Positions 26,979-36,202 are shown, counted from the first letter of the stretch. The stretch: 64,000 nucleotides of DNA from Enterococcus_E cecorum_C (GCF_052119425.1 NZ_JBQKFH010000001.1:56024-120023), one strand, 5' to 3'. Made by a program: numbers and translations. The notes: generated by a model not told the origin, from the sequence alone.

Positions 26979-28338
26979 AAAAGAGTTCTTGGATGGTTGA
27001 GAGGATAAGCTGAATATTTAGAACGGTTAATATCGCTGTACTTATCCAACCTAAAATGCTAAGGATAGGTTTGTTTTTAAATTGCTTGCCCATGATTTTT
27101 TCCGAACTGGTAAAGTAAACAAGTGGAATCATCGAAATAGGTAAAGCGATACTTAGAAAGACTTGCGAATAAATCAACAATTGATCCAGCGTTCCTTCAT
27201 CATCTCCAAAGAAAATAGCACAGAGTATGACTGGTAGTACAGATAATAGTCGTGTGATTAAGCGACGAATCCATGGTGGTAATTTAATATGGATGAATCC
27301 TTCCATCACGATTTGTCCAGCTAAAGTACCGGTAATGGTCGAGTTTTGACCGGAAGCTAATAAGGCTACAGCGAAGAGGACACTTAATACTGGGCTGGCA
27401 ACTTTCCCGGCAATATTTGGATCTTTTAAGGCATCATAAAGGGCAGTAAAAGTTCCTAAATCTCCTTGATGACCAAAGAATAAGGCACTTCCCAAAATCA
27501 GCAATAGACAGTTGACTAAAAAGGCGAGAGAAAGCTGTAAATTGGAATCCCAAGTCGCAAAACGGACAGCCAGTGCAATATCCTCTTTACTTTGACGATT
27601 ATATTTGCGAGTTTGTGAAATCGAAGAACCTAGGTAAAGGTTATGCGGCATTACAGTAGCGCCGACAATCCCTAATGCCATGGTTAATTCTCCATGATGT
27701 AATATCCGCTTTTGAGGTATAAAGCCGCCGAAAACTTGTTGGACAACGGGTTCTGCTTGAAATACCTCATACAAGAATACCCCTAAGATGACTAAAATCA
27801 ATGTCATGACGATGGCTTCGATTTTTCTAAAGCCTAATTTCATCAAGAGCAATAGTAAAAAGACATCAAAGACAGTGAGCAAGACCCCATAGGTGAGTGG
27901 AATGCCAAACAATAGATTTAAAGCAATCGCACTTCCGATAATCTCGGCAATATCAGTGGCCATGACCGCCAATTCAGTAATAATCCAAAGTAAGATTCCT
28001 AATTTTTTTCCGGTATATTTCCGTGTCGCCTGTGCCAAATCCATGTGGGTGACAATGCCTAGTTTAGCCGCCATGTATTGGAGTAACATCGCAATCAAAC
28101 TTGATAAAAAGACAACGGATAGTAAGAGATAGCCATATTTTGCCCCACCGCCAATGGAAGTAATCCAGTTTCCGGGGTCCATATATCCAACTGCTACTAA
28201 AGCTCCAGGACCGGAGAAAGCTAGTAAATTACGCCAAAAGTTTTTTGTTTTAGGAATTTCAACTGTTCCATTGATTTCTTCCAAGCTTTTGGAATGCGTA
28301 TGTGTAATAATTGGCGTTTTATGTGTTGTTTCATTCAT
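26977..28338 (-). CDS. mntH: Nramp-family Mn2+/H+ symporter
   Basis: The 453-residue polytopic membrane protein imports Mn2+ (and Fe2+) with protons. It has about 11 hydrophobic helices, the metal-binding motif DPGNW in helix 1 (YMDPGNWITSIGGG, about residues 56-69) and MPHNLYLGS in helix 6 (about 230). GAGGTGC precedes the ATG. A DtxR/MntR-like palindrome lies 35 bases upstream of the start. It is a single-gene unit with a terminator directly after the stop. Confidence 0.95.
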   Translation of the reverse strand: MNETTHKTPIITHTHSKSLEEINGTVEIPKTKNFWRNLLAFSGPGALVAVGYMDPGNWITSIGGGAKYGYLLLSVVFLSSLIAMLLQYMAAKLGIVTHMDLAQATRKYTGKKLGILLWIITELAVMATDIAEIIGSAIALNLLFGIPLTYGVLLTVFDVFLLLLLMKLGFRKIEAIVMTLILVILGVFLYEVFQAEPVVQQVFGGFIPQKRILHHGELTMALGIVGATVMPHNLYLGSSISQTRKYNRQSKEDIALAVRFATWDSNLQLSLAFLVNCLLLILGSALFFGHQGDLGTFTALYDALKDPNIAGKVASPVLSVLFAVALLASGQNSTITGTLAGQIVMEGFIHIKLPPWIRRLITRLLSVLPVILCAIFFGDDEGTLDQLLIYSQVFLSIALPISMIPLVYFTSSEKIMGKQFKNKPILSILGWISTAILTVLNIQLILSTIQELF

Positions 28339-28372
28339 GAAAGCACCTCATATTCTAGTAAAATGTTAAAAG

Positions 28373-28388
28373 TTTAGGTACACCTAAA
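28373..28388 (-). promoter_or_regulatory. DtxR/MntR-type operator upstream of mntH
   Basis: TTTAGGT-AC-ACCTAAA is a perfect inverted repeat with 7-base arms. It has the TTAGG/CCTAA core of DtxR-family metal regulators (MntR, SloR, EfaR). It lies just downstream of a minus-strand promoter-like pair (TTGCTT, 17 bases, TACCAT). Repression of mntH by Mn2+-loaded regulator is the likely meaning. Confidence 0.65.
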
Positions 28389-28531
28389 ACTAATTACATG
28401 GTACACTTATTTCTTAAAAAAAGCAAGTAAAACCCTTTTCTAATTTTGAGTAAAAATGAAACAGATTTTTTGAGAATTTTTTTGCTTAAACTTATTTTTT
28501 TATTTTATTATGTTATGATGGAGGTAATCAG

Positions 28532-28555
28532 ATGGTAAGACAAAAAGGTAAATAA
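28532..28555 (+). other. Seven-codon ORF with a strong ribosome site
   Basis: ATG at 28532, six bases after GGAGGT, opens a frame encoding MVRQKGK and then TAA. It lies 46 bases before the Phd-type antitoxin gene. It may be a leader peptide or the stump of a lost gene. Confidence 0.35.
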
Positions 28556-28601
28556 TCGGGATACATTCTGACATAATTATGATAAGAAAGGATTTGATAG
28601 T

Positions 28602-28856
28602 ATGCCAGTTATCATACCAAGTGAAGATTTTTCTGATATCAGTAAGTTATTTGATATGGCTCATAAGATACAGGAACCGATTTTTATTACCAAAAATGCT
28701 TACAGCGATCTGGTGTTAATGAGCAGTGAATTATATGATAAATTTGTAAAAAACAACCGAATCGACCAGGCAATCTACGAATCCGAGAAAGAAATGGAAG
28801 CAGGCGGTGTTTCTATCGGTCTCGATGAAACTTTTGAGAAACTGAATAAAAAATAA
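28602..28856 (+). CDS. Phd/YefM-type antitoxin without a toxin partner
   Basis: The 84-residue protein resembles Phd/YefM antitoxins: an N-terminal mixed alpha/beta DNA-binding half with a Phd-like core (KIQEPIFITKNAYSDLVLMS, about residues 23-42) and a charged C-terminal tail that would wrap a toxin (ESEKEMEAGG...). AAAGGA precedes the ATG. A RelE/ParE/Doc toxin would be expected next, but a strong terminator starts 15 bases after the stop and no toxin frame is present. It is therefore an orphan antitoxin or a degraded module. Confidence 0.72.
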   Translation: MPVIIPSEDFSDISKLFDMAHKIQEPIFITKNAYSDLVLMSSELYDKFVKNNRIDQAIYESEKEMEAGGVSIGLDETFEKLNKK

Positions 28857-28870
28857 GTGAATGAAACGTA

Positions 28871-28916
28871 AAATCGGAGTCATCTTCAGTGTATGAAAGA
28901 TGACTCCGATTTTTTT
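28871..28916. terminator. Terminator after the antitoxin gene
   Basis: AAATCGGAGTCATCTT pairs with AAGATGACTCCGATTT (16 bases), followed by a T-run. It separates the antitoxin from the convergent permease gene and may act both ways. Confidence 0.92.
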
Positions 28917-28950
28917 GATAAGCGAGGCTAGTAGATAAACCTCAAGATTT

Positions 28951-29802
28951 TTATCCTTTGACTGAACCTGCTGTGATACCTTCCACATAGAATTTTTGCA
29001 TATAGATGAATAGGATGGTAATTGGAATGGCAATCATCACACATCCAGCGGTAAAGGACATGAATAACGAATTGGCAGTTGTCTTGGTCATCATTGAGTA
29101 AAGTCCAATCGCAACGGTATAGTTTTCAACTTTATCGCCCATGATGACTTTGGCAAAGATGAAGTCCATCCAAGGTCCCATGAAAGCCATCAAAGAAGTA
29201 TAAACGATAATTGGTTTAGATAAAGGTAAAGTAATTTGAGTAAAGATTTGCCATTTGTTTGCGCCGTCAATCATAGCCGATTCATCCAAAGTCATTGGAA
29301 TGGTATCAAAGAAGCCTTTCGCAATGTAAAAGCCAAGTGCGGCACCGGATGAGTAGACGATGACTAGGGCTACTAAGCTTTCTGTTAAGTTCATGGCTTT
29401 TAAGATGTAGTAGACAGCAATCATACTCATAAAGCCAGGGAACATATTTAATACTAAAGCAACTTTTAAGAATGGTTTACGCATTTTGAAACGTAATCTT
29501 GATAATGCATAAGCCATCGCAATCGTAATAAATGTTGATAATAAACAACTACAGATAGCAACGATTAAAGTGTTCATAAACCAACGAACGAAGGGATAAG
29601 TACCATTTGGATTGGTCAATAGTTTGACATAATTATCAAGCGTGAATTGTTTTGGAATGATGTAAGGGACGAATGCGCCACCTTCAGCACGAAAACTTGT
29701 TAAGACAATCCAGATTATTGGAAAGACCCAGATACAGGCCAAAATAGCAAGGATGACATAGACTAAAGTTAGATTTAATTTGCGTTTTGCACGATAATTC
29801 AT
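28951..29802 (-). CDS. malG: Maltodextrin ABC transporter permease (MalG/MdxG)
   Basis: The 283-residue inner-membrane permease of the MalG family has six hydrophobic segments, the EAA-type loop ESAMIDGANKWQIFTQITLP (about residues 191-210) and the family end AGSVKG. The AAGGAGG ribosome site lies inside the end of malF, five bases between the genes, so the two are coupled. With MalF it forms the channel for maltose/maltodextrins. No ATPase gene is adjacent. Confidence 0.92.
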   Translation of the reverse strand: MNYRAKRKLNLTLVYVILAILACIWVFPIIWIVLTSFRAEGGAFVPYIIPKQFTLDNYVKLLTNPNGTYPFVRWFMNTLIVAICSCLLSTFITIAMAYALSRLRFKMRKPFLKVALVLNMFPGFMSMIAVYYILKAMNLTESLVALVIVYSSGAALGFYIAKGFFDTIPMTLDESAMIDGANKWQIFTQITLPLSKPIIVYTSLMAFMGPWMDFIFAKVIMGDKVENYTVAIGLYSMMTKTTANSLFMSFTAGCVMIAIPITILFIYMQKFYVEGITAGSVKG

Positions 29803-29807
29803 ATTGT

Positions 29808-31160
29808 TTAGCCCTCCTTAAATGAATTTGTTCTAGTGTAGGCTGCTAAACTAAAGACAGCTGAAAGAATAAAGATTAAGATACCGATAACAGAAGCTAA
29901 GTTATAGTCCATTGTATCTACGGTTAATTTATATAACCAGGTAACGAGCAAGTCTGTACTACCGGCACCATAGAAATCTGAGTTAGATGGGCCACCACCA
30001 GTTAATAAGTAGATGACGTTGAAGTTATTGATATTGCCGACTAATTGTTGAATCAATGAAGGCATCATAACAAATAAAATTTGTGGGAATGTGATGCTTC
30101 TAAAGATTTGGAAACTATTTGCACCATCAATGCGAGCCGCTTCGATTTGGTCAGTTGGTAAGTTTTGTAAAATACCAGTAGTGATAATCATTGTTACCGG
30201 AATCCCAATCCACATATTGACAAAGATAATTGAGAATTTTGCCCAAGTTGGATCAGTTAAGAAAGGTAAGGCTGATTTGATAATCCCTAAATTCATCAAA
30301 GTTGAGTTGATTGGACCTGCATCGTTTAAAAGGTTACGCATAATCAACAAGGAAACGAATTGAGGGACGGCCATCGTTAAGACAAATAGGGTACGCCAAA
30401 TTTTCTTTCCTTTGATGCCTTTAGTGTTGATTAATAAGGCAAGAATCACGCCAAAGATGAAACAAGTGACAGTTGCCATAACCGCCCAAACCAACGTCCA
30501 TACTAATACTGGGAAGAAAGTAGAAGCCATATCCCCAGTAATGACATTACCAAAGTTTTTGAATGCCACCCAAGTAAAGAGTTGTTTTGGTGGGAGATGA
30601 TTGTGATCATAGTTCGTAAACGCAATCGAAATCATGTATAACAACGGTAAAATGGTAAATAATAGCACACCAAGTAAAGGAATGGTCATCAAAGTTGCGT
30701 GGAAGCGTTCGTTGAGTAAAGATCTTAAATCATCACGAGTGGTAGGAATAGGTTTGTTCTCTTGTTTTAATTCATAAAGTTTGCGTGCGCTCTTTAAGTT
30801 GACGATGTAAAGATAAATCATCATCGCACAAGTTAAGATGGCTGCGATACCGAATAGCAAGATTAACATGGAGTTGTCGCCTTTTTGTAAGACTTCAATA
30901 CCTAAATCTTCATTATAGACTAATCCTTGTTTTTTCGTACCAAGTGTTTGTAACATTGCTAGAGCGGTCACTCCATTACGAATTAACCAAAAGAAGAAAA
31001 GAATTTCTGAACCTAAGAAGAGTAAGCCTTTTGGAATTTGCTTGTTACATAAATTAGCCGTTCCCATAAATAGAAAAGATAGTTTAGTTGGTAAATCGCC
31101 CTGTTTAAATAGTTCTCTAAAAGTCATTTTTTTAGGGTGAGAAAGCATTTTTTGAGACAT
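29808..31160 (-). CDS. malF: Maltodextrin ABC transporter permease (MalF/MdxF)
   Basis: The permease of about 450 residues has the long N-terminal region and extra membrane segments typical of MalF, a middle region with LLNERFHATLMTIPLLGVLLF, and the EAA loop EAARIDGANSFQIFRSITFP (about residues 338-357). The start is uncertain: ATG 31160 is used because the in-frame GTG at 31169 directly abuts the AAAAGG ribosome site. It lies between the binding-protein gene and malG. A hairpin upstream (31192-31225) probably lowers its expression relative to the binding protein. Confidence 0.9.
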   Translation of the reverse strand: MSQKMLSHPKKMTFRELFKQGDLPTKLSFLFMGTANLCNKQIPKGLLFLGSEILFFFWLIRNGVTALAMLQTLGTKKQGLVYNEDLGIEVLQKGDNSMLILLFGIAAILTCAMMIYLYIVNLKSARKLYELKQENKPIPTTRDDLRSLLNERFHATLMTIPLLGVLLFTILPLLYMISIAFTNYDHNHLPPKQLFTWVAFKNFGNVITGDMASTFFPVLVWTLVWAVMATVTCFIFGVILALLINTKGIKGKKIWRTLFVLTMAVPQFVSLLIMRNLLNDAGPINSTLMNLGIIKSALPFLTDPTWAKFSIIFVNMWIGIPVTMIITTGILQNLPTDQIEAARIDGANSFQIFRSITFPQILFVMMPSLIQQLVGNINNFNVIYLLTGGGPSNSDFYGAGSTDLLVTWLYKLTVDTMDYNLASVIGILIFILSAVFSLAAYTRTNSFKEG

Positions 31161-31191
31161 AAGATTCACGCCTTTTCATAAGATATAATGA

Positions 31192-31225
31192 AATGTTATC
31201 TGCAGGAAATCCCCGCAGATAACAT
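31192..31225 (-). terminator. Intercistronic hairpin between the malE-like gene and malF
   Basis: AATGTTATCTGC (31192-31203) pairs perfectly with GCAGATAACATT (31214-31225). On the minus strand it follows the binding-protein stop and lacks a long T-tract. Such stems commonly stabilise the upstream message or cause partial termination, giving more binding protein than permease. Confidence 0.7.
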
Positions 31226-31237
31226 TAGAAAGTTCAA

Positions 31238-32494
31238 TTATTTAGCTTCTTTAGAGATATCTTCAACGAATTTATCTAATTTAGCTTGATATTGGTCACT
31301 AGCAATTTTACCTTTGTAAGTATCGTTAATTAAAGCATCCATTGCTGGCCAGAATGAAACCATTTCAGGTAATTTAGGCATAACAACTGAGTGAGCTTCA
31401 TCAGACATTGCTAAGACAGCTTTTGCGACATCATCACTTTGAACTGCTTCAGATTCTTGAGCGGCTTTGTTAGATGGGATGATACCATGGTTCTTGAATA
31501 ATTCTTCTTGTGCTTTTTCACCACTGATGTAGTTTGCTAAAGCCATCGCAGCTAGTGGATGTTTTGTTTGTTGGTTAACCCCGAATAATTTCACACCTAA
31601 GAAAGCTTTCATAGGAACTTCGCCATTACCAAAGTCAACTGTTGGATAAGCTGCAACGCCCATCTTGTCGCCTAAACCTTTTTTCACATCGTTTTTAGAC
31701 CATGGACCTGAAAGGAAGGCACTTGTTTCACCTGAAGAAAGTTTTGCAATCGCTGTTTCGCTTGATTGAACAACCCCTGGATTTGATTTTTGTTTAGCAA
31801 TCCAGTCAAGTACTTGCACACCTTTTTCATTGTTGAAGTCAGTACCTTTTAGATCTTCACCATTTTTACCAAATAATACATCACCATTACTCATAAATAA
31901 TGGGGCGAAGATGTAGTTGGCACCATTTTCACCAAAGTTGGTACCTAATTTACCTTTTGTTGTGATTCCTGTCCAAGTTTTCACATCTTCTTCAGATAAA
32001 ACAGATTTATTGTAGTAAAGGACTTGAGTTTCTACTCCATATGGGTAAGCGTATAATTCGCCTTTCCAAGATGCCCCTTCAATAGCAGAATCAATATTGT
32101 TTTTCTTCACTTCATCTGCGAATTTTGTATTCTTATATAATAGACCTGCTTCAGCCATTTGTCCGACTTGGTCATGTGGTAACATAAAGACATCGGCTGC
32201 CTTTTCAGGGTCTTTAGAAACATCTTTTTTCGCATCAGCAGAAGAACCGACTTTGACATCCACTTTAACATCAGGATATTCTTTTTCAAAGTCTTTAACG
32301 ATTTTGTTGAAAGTGGCTTTTTGTTCGGTATCAATCCATAATTTAATGTGACCTTCTACTTTAGAACTTGAAGCTTTGCCACCATTGTCTGTAGCGCTTT
32401 CATTCTTACTTGAATTTCCGCATCCGGCAAGTAGTAATACGCTGGCTCCTAAGGCTACTGTCCCTAGAGCAAATTTTTTGAAGTTAGTTTTCAT
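31238..32494 (-). CDS. malE: Maltodextrin-binding lipoprotein (MalE/MdxE/MalX type)
   Basis: The 418-residue extracellular solute-binding protein has a lipoprotein signal (MKTNFKKF...SVLLLAGC; lipidated Cys about residue 25), a Ser/Asn linker, and a MalE-like two-lobe fold (IKLWIDTEQKATFNKIVKDF, DVFMLPHDQVGQMAEAGLL, SGETSAFLSGPW). ATG 32494 follows GGAGGTC; a 5-residue longer reading starts inside the ribosome site. It is the first gene of the minus-strand transport operon, behind a promoter with a MalR-like operator. Confidence 0.92.
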   Translation of the reverse strand: MKTNFKKFALGTVALGASVLLLAGCGNSSKNESATDNGGKASSSKVEGHIKLWIDTEQKATFNKIVKDFEKEYPDVKVDVKVGSSADAKKDVSKDPEKAADVFMLPHDQVGQMAEAGLLYKNTKFADEVKKNNIDSAIEGASWKGELYAYPYGVETQVLYYNKSVLSEEDVKTWTGITTKGKLGTNFGENGANYIFAPLFMSNGDVLFGKNGEDLKGTDFNNEKGVQVLDWIAKQKSNPGVVQSSETAIAKLSSGETSAFLSGPWSKNDVKKGLGDKMGVAAYPTVDFGNGEVPMKAFLGVKLFGVNQQTKHPLAAMALANYISGEKAQEELFKNHGIIPSNKAAQESEAVQSDDVAKAVLAMSDEAHSVVMPKLPEMVSFWPAMDALINDTYKGKIASDQYQAKLDKFVEDISKEAK

Positions 32495-32536
32495 TCTCAA
32501 GACCTCCATTTATTTGAGAAAAATAATTACATGTTT

Positions 32537-32565
32537 ATTATGCAATCGTTTGCGTCTTTTGTCAA
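32537..32565 (-). promoter_or_regulatory. malE promoter with MalR-like operator
   Basis: On the minus strand, TTGACA (32565-32560) and CATAAT (32542-32537) are 17 bases apart. The palindrome GCAAACGATTGC (plus coordinates 32542-32553) lies in the spacer and matches GCAAnCGnTTGC, the type of site bound by LacI-family maltose repressors. The repressor gene is not in the window. Confidence 0.72.
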
Positions 32566-32805
32566 ATGTTTTTTTCGTATTTTTTTTAAAATATGAAAAA
32601 GATAAGGGGATTTTATAAACATAAATTTTAAATACAAATGTTTAAAACAAAGGTAAGTGCTTGGTTTTAAAAGGATTTCTGACTGATTAACAAAACAGAT
32701 TTGCGATAAAGTGCAACCGATTGCCGTTTTTTGCTTGATTGCGTTTTCGGTTTATGTAATAATAGGGGCGAATCAAATATTTAAATAAAAGGAGAGATTG
32801 TATTT
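32566..32805. promoter_or_regulatory. Divergent control region with a second MalR-like operator (32713-32724)
   Basis: GCAACCGATTGC at 32713-32724 has the same GCAAnCGnTTGC pattern as the operator in the malE promoter. A plus-strand promoter is likely just after it (TTGCTT at 32731-32736 and a TATGTAAT-like -10 after 16 bases). The remainder is AT-rich with no coding frame. Confidence 0.6.
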
Positions 32806-34569
32806 ATGAATACTTCTGCAATTTATCATCGACCTGAAAGTGAATTTGCTTATCTTTATAATGAAGCAACGATGCACATTCGCTTACAGACCGCCAGAGA
32901 AGATGTGAAAGCGGTATACCTTGTTCACGGTGATCCTTATTTGGTGAATAAGGAAAAATGGTTCCAAAAGAAAGTACCTATGCAAAAATTATTGACAACG
33001 CAATTGCATGATTATTGGCAAATTAGTGTAGGTGCAAAATTCCGCCGTATTGCTTATGGGTTTATTGTTGAAGGTGTGGATGGCACGACCGCTTTTTATG
33101 GAGATCAAGGCATTTTTCCAGCAACGGAAGAATACTTGTCAACACCAAATCTTTATTATCGTTTGCCTTATTTCCACCAAACAGACCGCGTTAAAGTACC
33201 TGAATGGGTGAAACAAACAGTATGGTATCAAATTTTCCCAGAACGTTTTGCAAATGGGGATACGACGAATGATCCAAAAGGCACTCTTGCATGGGGAAGC
33301 GAAGAACCAACGCCATTTAATTTCTTTGGCGGAGACTTACAGGGGGTACGCGACCATTTAGATCATTTGGTTGATTTAGGAGTGAATGGTTTGTATTTCT
33401 GCCCAATCTTTAAAGCGACTTCTAACCATAAATACGATACGGAAGATTACTTTAAAATCGATCCAGCTTTTGGTGATGATGAAACCTTTAAAGCCTTGGT
33501 TGAGGAATGTCATGCTCGTGGGATTAAAGTGATGCTGGATGCGGTATTTAATCATATTGGCGATAATTCTCCACAATGGCAAGATGTCATTGAAAATGGG
33601 GAAAAATCTAAATATGCTGATTGGTTCCACATTCACGAGTTTCCAGTGAGTTATACAGAAGGGGATAACTTTGAAGATGCTAAAGATTTAACTTATGATA
33701 CTTTTGCCTTCACGCCGCATATGCCAAAATTAAATACAGCTAATCCTGAAGTGCAAGAATATTTACTTTCAATAGCGAAATACTGGATTGAAAAATTTGA
33801 TATCGATGCTTGGCGCTTGGATGTTGCCAATGAAGTGGACCACGCGTTTTGGAAGAAATTTAGACAAACTTGTGATGCAGCGAAAAAAGACTTCTATATA
33901 TTAGGAGAAATTTGGTATTCTTCTCAACGCTGGTTACAAGGTGATGAGTTTGATGCCGTGATGAACTATGCCTTTACCGATGCGATTAAAGCTTACTTTG
34001 TAAAAGATGAAATTCCTTTGACAAAGATGGTTGCGCAAATGAACCAACAATTAATGCTCTATCGCATGCAAACGAATCAAGTGCAATTAAACGTTTTAGA
34101 TTCACATGATACGCCTAGACTATTGACAGAAGTCGCTGGGGATAAAGACTTGGCTCGTCAAATTATGGCTTTCACTTATTTACAAATGGGTGTCCCTTGT
34201 ATCTACTACGGTACGGAATATGCGATGGAAGGCGAGTTTGACCCTGGTTGCCGCAAATGCATGGTTTGGGATGAAAAAGACCAAGATTTAGAAATGTATG
34301 AATTTATGAAATTGTTGGTCGCATTTAGAAAAGAGTATCAACCAATTTTAAGTGAAGGTAGCTTGGAATGGTTAGCCGTCGATGATCGCACAGGAATCGT
34401 ATCGTTTGCTCGTCAATTGGATGATCGTCTATTAGTCGCAACTTTTAATACAGGTGATCAACCTATTACGATGCCAGTTAGCGAAAGAACAGTTTTAAGT
34501 CAAAAAACACAAGAAAATCAAATTTTACCTAAAGGATTTGTCATTACTTACTGGGAAGGTGTGGAATAA
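32806..34569 (+). CDS. GH13 cyclomaltodextrinase / neopullulanase / maltogenic amylase
   Basis: The 587-residue GH13 (subfamily 20 type) enzyme has an N-terminal CBM34-like beta domain (about residues 1-125) and then the TIM barrel, which opens with KQTVWYQIFPERFANGD. The catalytic residues are visible: Asp in DAWRLDVANE (about 342), Glu in ILGEIW (about 371) and Asp in LDSHDTPR (about 437). There is no signal peptide, so it degrades imported maltodextrins, cyclodextrins or pullulan-like branches in the cytoplasm. It is the first gene of a three-gene hydrolase operon and overlaps the next gene by one base. Confidence 0.92.
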   Translation: MNTSAIYHRPESEFAYLYNEATMHIRLQTAREDVKAVYLVHGDPYLVNKEKWFQKKVPMQKLLTTQLHDYWQISVGAKFRRIAYGFIVEGVDGTTAFYGDQGIFPATEEYLSTPNLYYRLPYFHQTDRVKVPEWVKQTVWYQIFPERFANGDTTNDPKGTLAWGSEEPTPFNFFGGDLQGVRDHLDHLVDLGVNGLYFCPIFKATSNHKYDTEDYFKIDPAFGDDETFKALVEECHARGIKVMLDAVFNHIGDNSPQWQDVIENGEKSKYADWFHIHEFPVSYTEGDNFEDAKDLTYDTFAFTPHMPKLNTANPEVQEYLLSIAKYWIEKFDIDAWRLDVANEVDHAFWKKFRQTCDAAKKDFYILGEIWYSSQRWLQGDEFDAVMNYAFTDAIKAYFVKDEIPLTKMVAQMNQQLMLYRMQTNQVQLNVLDSHDTPRLLTEVAGDKDLARQIMAFTYLQMGVPCIYYGTEYAMEGEFDPGCRKCMVWDEKDQDLEMYEFMKLLVAFRKEYQPILSEGSLEWLAVDDRTGIVSFARQLDDRLLVATFNTGDQPITMPVSERTVLSQKTQENQILPKGFVITYWEGVE

Positions 34570-36200
34570 TGAGTCAAAAACATTGGTGGCAAGAAGTCGT
34601 TGTTTATCAAATTTATCCAAGAAGTTTTAAAGATAGTAATGGTGATGGTATCGGGGATTTACCCGGTATCATCGAAAAATTAGACTATCTGGAAAAACTA
34701 GGTATCGGTGCGATTTGGTTATCTCCCGTTTATCAGTCGCCAAATGATGATAATGGTTATGATATTTCTGATTATGAAGCGATTATGACTGAGTTTGGGA
34801 CAATGGAAGATATGGATCGTTTAATTGCCGAAGCGAAAAAACGTAATATTCGTATCATCATGGACTTGGTGGTCAATCATACCTCTGATGAACACGCATG
34901 GTTTGTTGAAGCACGCAAATCTAAGGACAACCCTTACCGCGATTACTATGTATGGGCTGATCCAAGTAAAGACGGGGGCGTGCCAAATGGGTTACGTTCG
35001 GCCTTTTCTGGTTCAGCTTGGCAATTGGATGAAGCAACAGGACAATATTATTTACATTTATTTAGTAAAAAACAACCTGACTTAAACTGGCAAAATGAAA
35101 AAGTCCGTCAAGCAGTCTATCAAATGATGAATTTCTGGATTGATAAAGGCATCGGTGGGTTCCGTATGGATGTGATTGATTTAATCGGTAAAGTACCAGA
35201 AAAAGAAATTACCGGAAATGGTCCTCGTTTGCATGAATTTTTACAAGAGATGAATCAAGCGACTTTTGGTAAACATGATTTATTAACCGTCGGCGAAACT
35301 TGGGGTGCCACACCAGAAATTGCCAAACTTTATTCAAATCCAGAGCGTCATGAGCTTTCGATGGTTTTCCAATTTGAACATATCGGCTTAGACCAACAAG
35401 AAGGCGGCGAAAAATGGGATTTAGCACCGGTTGATTTAGGCAAATTAAAACAAATTTTTGCAAAATGGCAAACCGAGCTAGATAATCAAGGTTGGAATTC
35501 ACTATTTTGGAATAATCATGACTTACCACGCATGATTTCACGCTGGGGAAATGATGGTCAGTATCGTGTTGAAAGTGCGAAAATGTTAGCGATTCTATTA
35601 CACATGCAAAAAGGAACACCATATATCTATCAAGGAGAAGAAATCGGCATGACTAACACAGCAATTACCGATATTTCTCAAGCGCGTGATATTGAAACCA
35701 TTAATATGTATCATGAACGTTTAGCAAATGGCTATGCAAAAGAAGATATTATCCACTCGATTAATGTCAAAGGTCGGGATAATGCTAGACGTCCAGTACA
35801 ATGGAATAATCATGCCTTTGCCGGTTTTTCAACGGTGGAACCATGGATCGCAGTCAATGATAATTATGAAAAGATTAATGTTGAACAAGCTTTGGCCGAT
35901 CCTGATTCGATTTTTTACACTTATCAAAAATTAATTGCCCTACGTAAAGCAAACCCAATTATGATTTGGGGCGATTTTGAATTAGTGGATACGCAAGAGG
36001 AAGTATTTGCCTACCTACGTAAATATCAAGGCGAAACTTGGCTAGTTGTGACAAACTTCTCTAATGAAGCACATGACTTTAAGTATGATAACGCAAAAGC
36101 CAAAGAAATTGTCATTGAAAATATGCCTGTGCAGTTATCAGAATGCTTAGACTTGACCTTAAAACCATGGCAAGCTTTTGTTGTAAAATTGGAGGATTAA
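34569..36200 (+). CDS. GH13 alpha-glucosidase, alpha-1,6 type (DexB / oligo-1,6-glucosidase)
   Basis: The 543-residue GH13_31 enzyme begins WWQEVVVYQIYPRSFKDSNGDGIGDLPG. The catalytic region II reads GFRMDVIDLIG (about residue 200), acid/base Glu is in VGETWG, and HDLPR carries the transition-state Asp. The Val after the nucleophile Asp is the residue associated in this family with alpha-1,6 specificity, so glucan 1,6-alpha-glucosidase or isomaltase activity is likely. Its ATG overlaps the stop of the upstream gene (TAATG). Cytoplasmic, no signal peptide. Confidence 0.9.
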   Translation: MSQKHWWQEVVVYQIYPRSFKDSNGDGIGDLPGIIEKLDYLEKLGIGAIWLSPVYQSPNDDNGYDISDYEAIMTEFGTMEDMDRLIAEAKKRNIRIIMDLVVNHTSDEHAWFVEARKSKDNPYRDYYVWADPSKDGGVPNGLRSAFSGSAWQLDEATGQYYLHLFSKKQPDLNWQNEKVRQAVYQMMNFWIDKGIGGFRMDVIDLIGKVPEKEITGNGPRLHEFLQEMNQATFGKHDLLTVGETWGATPEIAKLYSNPERHELSMVFQFEHIGLDQQEGGEKWDLAPVDLGKLKQIFAKWQTELDNQGWNSLFWNNHDLPRMISRWGNDGQYRVESAKMLAILLHMQKGTPYIYQGEEIGMTNTAITDISQARDIETINMYHERLANGYAKEDIIHSINVKGRDNARRPVQWNNHAFAGFSTVEPWIAVNDNYEKINVEQALADPDSIFYTYQKLIALRKANPIMIWGDFELVDTQEEVFAYLRKYQGETWLVVTNFSNEAHDFKYDNAKAKEIVIENMPVQLSECLDLTLKPWQAFVVKLED

Positions 36201-36202
36201 TA

